Part shown: piece by piece, positions 26,201-31,474 of the stretch
How positions within the stretch are numbered: the stretch's first letter is position 1
Layout: each line of letters begins with the position of its first letter
Source: a virus
DNA length: 43,705 nucleotides
Strand: one strand, 5' to 3'
IMG/VR virus record: IMGVR_UViG_3300009515_000003
Coordinates: 1-43,705 of that record
Notes under the pieces: model-generated
Told to the model about the DNA's origin: nothing
Seen by the model: only the letters and a program-made list of their open reading frames with translations
Databases searched by the model: none
Program-made: the position numbers and the translations under genes

Positions 26201-26419
26201 CTCGATGCTGTTTTAGAATTCTTCGAGCCTCTATCTGAAATCACGAAGGTAGATCTCACCTCTCAAAGTATCGATGATATTGAACTCACCTCTCAAAGTA
26301 TCGATGACTGTAGCCTCACAGGTGAAGCTCCAAGTGATACTGAAATTGGTGAACCTGATCTAACCATAAGCCTTATTTCACAAAGTATCGATGTAATAGA
26401 CGTTGAGGAAATTGTATAA
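20258..26419 (+). CDS. Giant tail or surface fibre protein (three propeller modules plus about 62 repeats)
   Basis: A 2053-residue protein and the largest gene here. Residues 1 to about 1085 hold three similar modules of about 345-400 residues, each with Asp-box turns (S-x-D-x-G-x-T-W, e.g. KSDDDGATW, KSTDEGFTW) typical of sialidase-like beta-propellers. Residues about 1092-1988 contain about 62 copies of a 14-residue repeat, broken once (around residue 1175) by a linker with cysteines. The C-terminus has three SQSID motifs. The propellers probably bind glycans and the repeats probably form a long shaft. The TTG 20258 start follows TAGGAG. Confidence 0.65.
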   Translation: MALVFDAIDSLVSNDLQSGQYGNRSIVRTKGGGTSSYLTTDSLVTSNNNPGFADRKIVRTSKGVLYIGSRELTSNDVNIHKSDDDGATWTLLDSANEPNCDKSTVCLSIDSNDLIHVAFYEETVGLRYVTFSTVTDTYGTPETAQAELGTLVETGSNRFVSLALDSNDKPHVVYTDHNTGSGDECYYTNKVSGSWSTKLLVIGDISLTYTHGQSITFNNSDIPQIALIWHNATDIDSLRVYLGNQNSATSFSETILDTTTAVDEPSMVVTDNNDTIVSYTDSNDDVIAIRHVNGNTWATWETAVVVDSSTVFANAQLTIDEAGDIYIFSADLTGNTTNYWKSTNGGRTFGAIQTDNMAGITENRNYCRWQKYNHHFPNRIDYLAYDTVADDIYFNIVENTLTGRWRSTDVEINGNVHGTFNRALVRTSKGVMYALLHDFINDDIEMHKSTDEGFTWTHLDATNDPTVTQFGSLAIDSNDLLHITFLDNNVGQRYTTFSTSTDTWSGTFETILASVGFSNVGQSCEISIDSNDIPHIAFGIQTGASATSIRYNNRIGGTWTSNVTIASSTSDRYQARISMNHDNKPYVVVIANKTTDDIIAYQGNQNDATSFSSFTVSTSLSQIGGDMVINSRGDVFVCWTNSSSDFIIKRHLFSDAWSTWQTDETLDTGINADSRTMTINNEGLVIAMTNRSQISYAYRENLDGGWSLIDTSHNPPETNVYLNNFRWSFYNYYFPSQVDYLREAGFDGQVDYNKIVFNGTDLLYCVGRNPTSNQVETWYSGTNGNTWEILDSANEPTCDVNSVSCCIDGIDDVHIAFEDAGVGTRYIKLDSSTQLYTTVETIQAEVQDPVYQGTAIACDHSDIPHCVYNFKDGIIGDVNYSNRIGGTWKAGVLVQTVGSNANFPQIIINVSNIPVLLVPQQSAGSTIWEGNLNDATSFTSFNIGNMTSTCMVMDSIGNFYTASQRGTATVNDLEVSRHNVEDAWTTWQTAVLVENQSWGTINSPSMTVDKKNNIILMMPLSGSIRAHVSTDEGATWETVVTDDIPGVVDEHVRLRYDGTHFHNRDQIDYTVTDDTANDTYYNSAQFLAVNTITKSISIDAILQETRTKTVSFDANLLEVQTKNVTIDSLLQATFTKNVSFDARVGNPTKTVSIDAVLQNTLTKTVSMDAIIGVPCSELRLRTLADRSSDTFRLRTCDEKEAGGATTKTVSFDAILQQTFTKNVSIDARILQKFTKAISIDAKLLKSITKAVSFDSILKQVRSKAVSVDALLRNTFTKNVSLDALLSKVFTKSVSLDAILQQTRTKLVSLDARLINKISKSVSIDALLQELRTKLVSIDARLVNRFSKSVSIDARLLQLRTKIVSLDARLVNVRSKLITLDALLQQARTKNVSFDSRLVNRLTKNISLDALLQQINSKIVSLDALLQETRTKLVSMDAILTGATTKSVTFDAILQQLRSKVVSIDARLINRLTKNVSLDARLINRITKNISVDSILVNRFTKAVSLDSILVNRLTKNVSIDALLKQLQSKVVSIDALLRNTFSKNVSLDAILQQTRTKLVSLDSILLKTQSKIVSLDARLINKVTKAISLDAFLQETFTKLVSIDSILVNRITKNISIDALLQQVRTKAVSLDARLVNRLTKSVSIDAFLQQLLTKTVSFDARLINRLTKNISLDALLQQLRTKAVSIDAILRETFTKNISLDAILQQLQTKSVSLDAILQKTQSKIVSLDARLVNRFTKSVSLDSRLINKVTKAISLDSILVNRLTKAVSLDARLVNKFTKAVSLDSILQKTFTKAVSIDARLGSFFTKLVSFDAVLQQIRSKSVSIDALLQAVRTKAVSLDAVLANRLTKDISIDAFLQTSFNKLVSLDAVLAEVKSKIVSMDAFLQEARSKAVSLDALLQTSFTKAVSMDGRLAGVSTKSVSIDALLQALRTKVISLDAFLQTSFSKIVSMDALLKQSLTKSASIDAKLKALNTQKQISLDAVLEFFEPLSEITKVDLTSQSIDDIELTSQSIDDCSLTGEAPSDTEIGEPDLTISLISQSIDVIDVEEIV
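20400..23520 (+). repeat. Three diverged beta-propeller-like modules
   Basis: Three successive segments (starting near 20400, 21480 and 22490) share the order: Lys/Ser-rich start, Asp-box turn, LDSANEP-like segment, IDSND or IDGIDD, then a TWxTWxT segment. They encode repeated propeller modules within one gene. Confidence 0.6.
23534..26220 (+). repeat. About 62 tandem 42-base repeats
   Basis: Period 42 bases, consensus TKxVSxDAxLxxxx, interrupted once around 23766-23876. At least two sub-types alternate: one continuing ARLVNRL or similar, one ALLQQLR or similar. Serine, valine and isoleucine codons are scrambled between copies, so no two units are identical at DNA level. Confidence 0.9.
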
Positions 26420-26775
26420 TGGCATCTAAATTAAAGCTAGTTTATTACCGTGGACAGGGGGGTTTTGCAAAGAAATTCACTATCAAACAAGATGGGGCCG
26501 TGAAAGATCTTACTACTATAACAAATGTTTTCTGTAAATGGTGGCTAAAAAAAGACGGAGCAACAACACCACTTTCAATCGATTGGGATGGTACACCCAC
26601 GGGGGCCAATAATGAAATAGCAACTTTTAACGTGCCAGCTGGATTCTTCACTGAAGTTACAACTTACGAATGTCAAATTGAAGTCTATCAAACAACAGGA
26701 GGAAATTTGATTCTACATTCTCGTCAAAAATTCTTAGTAGAAATCCTGGAGCCTTCAGGTGTCCACACTGACTAG
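26419..26775 (+). CDS. BppU-like baseplate or fibre domain protein
   Basis: A 118-residue protein shaped like the N-terminal domain of BppU-type baseplate proteins: short strand, FTIKQDGAVKDLT, a polar segment, then an Ig-like end with EVTTYECQIEVYQ. It starts at the stop of the giant protein gene (TAATG) and may attach the fibre to the virion. Family call by pattern only. Confidence 0.5.
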   Translation: MASKLKLVYYRGQGGFAKKFTIKQDGAVKDLTTITNVFCKWWLKKDGATTPLSIDWDGTPTGANNEIATFNVPAGFFTEVTTYECQIEVYQTTGGNLILHSRQKFLVEILEPSGVHTD

Positions 26776-26828
26776 GCATATCAATACCACTATTGGAACT
26801 ACTAGCAAAATATTATTAACTCGAAACT

Positions 26829-26837
26829 CTCTTAAAC
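26829..26837 (+). promoter_or_regulatory. TATA-like box before gene 26859
   Basis: CTCTTAAAC lies 22-30 bases upstream of ATG 26859. The 83-base gap around it holds no other feature I can see. Confidence 0.4.
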
Positions 26838-26858
26838 GAATAATGTTAGGACTGATCA

Positions 26859-27080
26859 ATGAAAGTAAATTGGACTCAACGAGGCTACGGTATTCTATCA
26901 GTGTTCTTCTATGGCTACGGGGCAGGCTTCGGGAGTGTTCTAGGGTATGGAAGTGTAGTCGATTCAGCAGATTTAACTTTACTAAACTTGTTAGTTTTTC
27001 CAACGATAGCAGGACTAGTAGCAGTATTCCCCAAATTGGGAAAAACATTTGCCGAGGCAAGCAATAATGAACAAGCTTAA
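26859..27080 (+). CDS. Small membrane protein (holin candidate)
   Basis: A 73-residue protein with two likely membrane helices (residues about 11-32, aromatic/Gly-rich, and about 40-58) and a short charged C-terminus. Size, topology and place before a protease gene fit a holin, which would open the membrane for a lysis enzyme. Holin identity is inferred, since holins are defined by topology rather than motif. Overlaps the next small gene by 14 bases. Confidence 0.5.
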   Translation: MKVNWTQRGYGILSVFFYGYGAGFGSVLGYGSVVDSADLTLLNLLVFPTIAGLVAVFPKLGKTFAEASNNEQA

Positions 27081-27186
27081 ACAATTTTTTGACAAGCATT
27101 TGCCACGAGCAAAATATTCTAATGGCCAGGAATCAAAATGTACTATCTACAATTTTTGTGCATTTTTTGACATGACAGAAGATTAG
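27067..27186 (+). CDS. Small 39-residue protein
   Basis: A 39-residue peptide with two cysteines in its second half. It overlaps the membrane-protein gene and ends before the next promoter. Function unknown. Confidence 0.4.
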   Translation: MNKLKQFFDKHLPRAKYSNGQESKCTIYNFCAFFDMTED

Positions 27187-27205
27187 GCTCGAATCGTTAC
27201 TAAAT

Positions 27206-27212
27206 CTTTATA
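27206..27212 (+). promoter_or_regulatory. TATA box before gene 27236
   Basis: CTTTATA lies 24-30 bases before ATG 27236, followed by GACTAAC, close to the GACTAGC seen at other promoters. Confidence 0.5.
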
Positions 27213-27235
27213 GACTAACATATTTTTTAGAAATC

Positions 27236-27562
27236 ATGGAAAGCATTATCGTTTTTCTCATTGTGGCCGTACTAGCTGGATTGACTTGGACTCTTTCAGG
27301 TTATCTAGCTAATTGGAGAAAGAATCACAAAAAGCCCGAATGGACTGGATTTGATTTAAAATCAATGAGAAATGATGCTATTCTTGGAGGAGTGTTAGGT
27401 GTTGCGATTGTTATCATACAACCTATTTCAGTTGCACTAGGAACACCTTACGATGTACCTGTTGTTAGTGATTTCAACACTTTCATCATGGCAATTTTCG
27501 GACTCTATCCAATTGTAGCAGTAGTTGACAAATTTTTTGTTGGCTTTATTGTCGGCAAATAG
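27236..27562 (+). CDS. Membrane protein (second holin-like candidate)
   Basis: A 108-residue protein with three hydrophobic segments (about residues 3-23, 50-67 and 82-105) separated by a basic loop near residues 27-36. It has its own promoter and a T-rich terminator. Directly upstream of the metalloprotease gene, it may help the cytoplasmic protease reach the cell surface, or be an anchoring protein. Inference from topology and position. Confidence 0.5.
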   Translation: MESIIVFLIVAVLAGLTWTLSGYLANWRKNHKKPEWTGFDLKSMRNDAILGGVLGVAIVIIQPISVALGTPYDVPVVSDFNTFIMAIFGLYPIVAVVDKFFVGFIVGK

Positions 27563-27573
27563 ATTACACAACC

Positions 27574-27594
27574 CTTTTATTTTTTCTTTTTATT
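27574..27594 (+). terminator. T-rich terminator after membrane-protein gene
   Basis: T-runs of four to six bases separated by single bases, immediately after the stop region and before the protease gene. Confidence 0.5.
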
Positions 27595-27603
27595 AGAAAC
27601 GTA

Positions 27604-28356
27604 ATGGATTTCGCATGTGTTCACACGAACAACAAGCAATATTCAATGAAACCTGTTGATCAGGTTAATGCTTCTTCAGTATCGTTTGATGCCGTAGTTA
27701 CTCATTCCACAAGACACGATGAAAGGGCCCTAAATAATCAAGTCTGGGATGACTCTGAAATAATTTACTGGACGATGGAAACTGACTATCCACATATCGA
27801 AGGTAGGAAATTTGAAGAAGAAATGGTGAAATTAGCTTTGTTAGAATCATCGATGGAAACTCCTTTAGTAATTAGAAAAAGAAATAGAAAGTCTGCCGAC
27901 TCACAATTAAAAATTAATTGGTTAGGAAAAAAAGATGAGAGATATTTTACTTCTGAATCCACTTTAGCTTTTGCTTACGGCCCTGGACGTGGTTTAGGTG
28001 GAAATTGTACTATGAACGCTGACGTAGCTTGGGGAATGAAGGATGAGGTAATACCTGGACTAGAATTTGAAGAACGATTTGATAGAAGGGTTCAGTATCA
28101 TGATGCAATCAAACGATACAAAGTCTATGATGCACTTCATACTTTGAAACATGAACTAGGAGGCCACGCTATGGGAATGAGACACATCGAAGGAGCTGAA
28201 AATGCAAAAACATCGATAATGTATCCTTACTACAACGGCAAGAGAAGATTTGGCCCAGCTGACTTAAAATATTTGCATGAATTGTATGGTAAAGCTAGTA
28301 TCAATCACAAGATCAAAGAAATGCTATTACTTAGAATCTTCAAAGGGATAGTCTAA
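27604..28356 (+). CDS. Matrixin-type metalloprotease
   Basis: A 250-residue metzincin. The zinc site HELGGHAMGMRH is at residues 183-194 (His183, Glu184, His188, His194), and a Met-turn follows at SIMYPYY (Met206). An LAFAYGPGRG segment (121-130) followed by a double glycine matches the loop that binds structural zinc and calcium in matrixins, but some ligands there are changed. No signal peptide is visible, so exit would need help, perhaps from the membrane proteins upstream. The likely role is cleavage of surface or S-layer protein for entry or release. Residues 25-30 (SVSFDA) echo the fibre repeat. Confidence 0.85.
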   Translation: MDFACVHTNNKQYSMKPVDQVNASSVSFDAVVTHSTRHDERALNNQVWDDSEIIYWTMETDYPHIEGRKFEEEMVKLALLESSMETPLVIRKRNRKSADSQLKINWLGKKDERYFTSESTLAFAYGPGRGLGGNCTMNADVAWGMKDEVIPGLEFEERFDRRVQYHDAIKRYKVYDALHTLKHELGGHAMGMRHIEGAENAKTSIMYPYYNGKRRFGPADLKYLHELYGKASINHKIKEMLLLRIFKGIV

Positions 28357-29183
28357 TGAGTCTGTTAGTTGTTGACCACGGTAAAATTATGCAACGAGTT
28401 TTAGATATTTTACAAAATACAGATTCGTTATGTGAGAATGATGACAAGACAAAAGTACTAAGAAAATTCAAACGTGCTGAATCAGATTATGGAATCACTG
28501 ATGATGTAATGCCTTATGTTTTCATTAGGGCCCCTCCACGATTAGCATTTACTAGAGAATCTTTAGGAAGTGGTGAAGCACAGTACAATCAGCAATTCGC
28601 AGACTATCAATTAACGGTAATGGTTCAACACAAATCAGTCGAATTTGTACAAGATTCGTTATTCTTTTTCTCTGATGAAATTGTTCGTGCAATCAAAGCT
28701 AACCCAACACTGAAAGATCCAGTTACGGACACTGATCCTTTAGTCAAAAGAACTTTGATCAAAGACATTACTAGATTCAAACCAAAAGAAGGAACGGAGC
28801 AAGACGGGTTAACTTTTCATCTGCAAGTACAAATTGGAGTTTTATGGACATTGACTTTTCCAAACAGTGGGCCTCTCGTACTTGATGGAATCTCTAAACC
28901 TCTTGAGACTGTAGGAAATGTTTCGGATACTGATTTAGAGGATGACGGAACAATAGCAGAATCAAAAATTTCTGATCCTGGACTGTTAGATTTTGAATTT
29001 GAATCCAACGATGCAAATGATATCACACTAAAGGCCCTAATTGGTTCAGGTGACGAGATACCAGCTACGTTAGTTACTCCTACAGGAACTAGAGCTATGA
29101 CAGTTTATCTTCGTGAAATTCGCAAGCCTACACAACAAGATATCATTGAAAAGTCCGTTTTGTCAATGAAAATTATTGCATAA
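28356..29183 (+). CDS. Tail terminator/completion-like protein with C-terminal Ig-like domain
   Basis: A 275-residue protein. The first 160 residues (helix, then beta core with DDVMPYVFIR) resemble tail-completion proteins that cap the tail tube. Residues about 170-275 look like an added beta-sandwich domain. It shares its start with the protease gene's stop (TAATG). The role is inferred from size and position before the tube gene. Confidence 0.5.
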   Translation: MSLLVVDHGKIMQRVLDILQNTDSLCENDDKTKVLRKFKRAESDYGITDDVMPYVFIRAPPRLAFTRESLGSGEAQYNQQFADYQLTVMVQHKSVEFVQDSLFFFSDEIVRAIKANPTLKDPVTDTDPLVKRTLIKDITRFKPKEGTEQDGLTFHLQVQIGVLWTLTFPNSGPLVLDGISKPLETVGNVSDTDLEDDGTIAESKISDPGLLDFEFESNDANDITLKALIGSGDEIPATLVTPTGTRAMTVYLREIRKPTQQDIIEKSVLSMKIIA

Positions 29184-29184
29184 T

Positions 29185-29211
29185 CTTTAAAATCAAGGAA
29201 TCGAATCTAAA
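29185..29211 (+). promoter_or_regulatory. Virion-gene promoter (tail tube)
   Basis: CTTTAAA (29185-29191) is followed by AGGAATCGAATCTAAA (29196-29211), ending 2 bases before ATG 29214. Box and element are identical, with equal internal spacing, to those before the portal gene. Confidence 0.7.
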
Positions 29212-29213
29212 TC

Positions 29214-29708
29214 ATGGCAAATATCATCATCGGTGCAAAAGCAGAACGTACCCTAACATACGATGGTATTTTTCAGGCTGAAGTAGGAGTAAATACCTAT
29301 CAGTACAAATTTGTTAAAGAGACTGAAATTTTCTTAGATGATCAAAATGTTGAATTAGATAGAATAGACGATGGCTCTCCTGCATTTACAAGAATCGGTG
29401 ATGAAATAGGAGACTTTAGATTTAGAATGGCCAATGTCGTAGATCTTTACGGGCCTTCAACTCCAGAAGCTAATCAGTGGTTGGCCTCTCATTGGCTCGA
29501 ACAAATTGCATTAGGCAATTTCCCAGAAGTAGATTTTATTCAAACTTTCAAAGCTTCTAAATCAGCTGGTAATCAATTCGGCAGATTAAGATTTACATTT
29601 AGAATTAAAAAAGTTGCAGTAGATAGAGGTGAAGAAAGAGGCCTCGATGAAATGAACGTAGAAGGAAAAGTTATAGCCTTTACATCAGCATTACGTGAGG
29701 TTAGTTGA
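29214..29708 (+). CDS. Putative major tail tube protein
   Basis: A 164-residue beta-rich protein with its own strong promoter of the portal type, as expected for an abundant tube subunit. It lies between a tail-completion-like gene and a gp10-like gene. No diagnostic motif; the tube role is inferred from expression signal, size and gene order. Confidence 0.55.
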   Translation: MANIIIGAKAERTLTYDGIFQAEVGVNTYQYKFVKETEIFLDDQNVELDRIDDGSPAFTRIGDEIGDFRFRMANVVDLYGPSTPEANQWLASHWLEQIALGNFPEVDFIQTFKASKSAGNQFGRLRFTFRIKKVAVDRGEERGLDEMNVEGKVIAFTSALREVS

Positions 29709-30220
29709 TCAATATTGCGATTTCTAAAATTAGTGACTACGAAAAGTTCCGTAGCAATTTAAGAGTCGCAAGACAGCAACTACCAACTTTTCAAACTAAT
29801 ACTTTATTCAAAGTCACTGAAGAAATCCTACTACCAAAAATTCATACGAAAATGTCTCAAGCTAACTATGGTCAAGAAATAATTTCTGCAACAATCATCA
29901 AAGACGTAATTGTAGAAAAAGAAAAATTTACAATTGTAATAAAATCTGAAGTGTTGTCAGGTGACACATCTTTTGATATCGTAAGATCACATGAAGAAGG
30001 TACAAGGCCTCATGATATTTGGAGTAAAGGCCCTTGGCCCCTACATTGGCAAGACGAATCAGGTGAAGATGTTTACGTGAGTACAAAAAACAAACCCGTT
30101 AAGCATCCTGGAACAGCTGGAGCAAAAATTATTGAAACAACAATTGACGAGGAAAAAGATATTGTTGAGCTAGTGTATCTACGAAAAGAAGAAGAATGGC
30201 TTAGGGAGATTTTGGCATAA
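29705..30220 (+). CDS. HK97 gp10-like neck or tail protein
   Basis: A 171-residue protein. It contains the signature order of this family: HEEGTRPHDIW near residues 98-108, then a beta region ending in VKHPGTAG (near 137). These proteins act at the head-tail joint. The TTG 29705 start sits at the end of the tube gene. Confidence 0.65.
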   Translation: MINIAISKISDYEKFRSNLRVARQQLPTFQTNTLFKVTEEILLPKIHTKMSQANYGQEIISATIIKDVIVEKEKFTIVIKSEVLSGDTSFDIVRSHEEGTRPHDIWSKGPWPLHWQDESGEDVYVSTKNKPVKHPGTAGAKIIETTIDEEKDIVELVYLRKEEEWLREILA

Positions 30221-30945
30221 TGGGTATTGAAGATATTTTCAGTGGAACCGTTAACATTACTGAAGAAGGATTAGCAGAACTCGATAAAATTGCAGAAAAG
30301 CAAGAGCAGAAACTAAAGAAGATACAAGCTCAACGTAAAAAACAAGGAGGTATTTTTGCCGATGAAACTGGAGCATTACCAAAATCTTTTGAACGTGATC
30401 AAGAAAAGAACATTACTCAACGTGTCCAAAAATTAGTCAAAGAAGGAAAATTAGAGAATCAGGGCCCAGGTGCTCCGATACAAAAGGACTCTGCATTTCA
30501 AAAAGCTATCGATGATGCAGTTAAAAATTCTTCAAGTAAGTTAGATAATTTAGCTAACAGTAAACTAGGTACTCAACAAGTCAGTACGATAGCAAGTTTC
30601 GGTAAAAACCCCGTGGGATTTATGACAAGTATGTTTGGATCAAAGCTTCCAATACTTGGAGCCCTCATTACAGCAAAAGAACTAGTGCAATTTTTCATCG
30701 TGGAATTAATGAAGCCTGGAGGCCCACTAGACATCAACGTTAGAGATATCATTTCAAATCGTATCAATGCATTTAACGACAAAAGAGAATCAGCAGAAAT
30801 ACTAGCTGGATTTACACAAGTAATCTTTACAACTAGAGGAGGTACTACAAGCCCTCGTAATGCCTACAATACATTCGAAGTATTCAACCAGGACGAAGAA
30901 GCTTTAGCAGATGATTTTAGTATTAGGGTTCAGAAGGTAAACTAG
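30220..30945 (+). CDS. Possible short tape-measure protein
   Basis: A 241-residue protein. Residues 10-120 form a long charged helix, and residues 130-165 contain a hydrophobic, membrane-like helix (LPILGALITAKELVQFFIVEL). Tape-measure proteins have this layout and set tail length. At this size the tail would be short. No longer candidate was found in the window. Confidence 0.45.
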   Translation: MGIEDIFSGTVNITEEGLAELDKIAEKQEQKLKKIQAQRKKQGGIFADETGALPKSFERDQEKNITQRVQKLVKEGKLENQGPGAPIQKDSAFQKAIDDAVKNSSSKLDNLANSKLGTQQVSTIASFGKNPVGFMTSMFGSKLPILGALITAKELVQFFIVELMKPGGPLDINVRDIISNRINAFNDKRESAEILAGFTQVIFTTRGGTTSPRNAYNTFEVFNQDEEALADDFSIRVQKVN

Positions 30946-30946
30946 T

Positions 30947-31474
30947 ATGCCATTTACAGTTACTCTCTATCGTGTCACAAATCCAGGTGATCTTATTGGT
31001 AATGTTCCAGCTACTGAAAAAATAATTTTCAATTCTGCAAAAGATACCAAAGTAGAAGGTGCTTTTCTTTTTTCCGATGGATTAGAAGTTAAAAAACAGG
31101 AAGGCCTCGGAGATAATTCTAGTCCAGGACAAGAATTAGGAAATCAACAGGCCCTCGGTGAAGCTGAAAAATTATATGTGCTACGTGGATTTATTTCTAA
31201 AATTGACGGTACTTTTGACGATGGCCAAAATGCTTTCATCGATATTCTAGAAAAATTTGAATCTGAATCAAAACAAACTGCAAATTGGGAAGAAGGACGT
31301 TTCGGTATTGAGATTGGTTACATGAGAGCTTACGATGTTATTCCTACTCGTGCAGGGGGTGACTTTAAGGGCCTAATTTGGTTGACAATGGATTTGAAAT
31401 CTAATTTAGCTACAAAACCCCCACGAATGGAATTTGAAATTAGATTGAGAAGAAGTCGTGGGGATGGTTCTTAG
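30947..31474 (+). CDS. Tail or baseplate structural protein
   Basis: A 175-residue beta-rich protein between the tape-measure candidate and the hub protein. By gene order it could be a distal tail or baseplate adaptor. No motif recognised. Confidence 0.45.
   Translation: MPFTVTLYRVTNPGDLIGNVPATEKIIFNSAKDTKVEGAFLFSDGLEVKKQEGLGDNSSPGQELGNQQALGEAEKLYVLRGFISKIDGTFDDGQNAFIDILEKFESESKQTANWEEGRFGIEIGYMRAYDVIPTRAGGDFKGLIWLTMDLKSNLATKPPRMEFEIRLRRSRGDGS

Noticed and set aside
23534-26220. CRISPR array
   Set aside because: The repeats lie inside one continuous coding frame, units are contiguous without spacers, and DNA identity between units is low.
18378-26419. Diversity-generating retroelement target in the repeat genes
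   Set aside because: No reverse transcriptase or template repeat is visible, and variation among units is spread over synonymous sites.
26755-27099. 114-codon minus-strand frame
   Set aside because: It covers the promoter and membrane-protein gene on the other strand, has no start signal, and has shadow-like composition.
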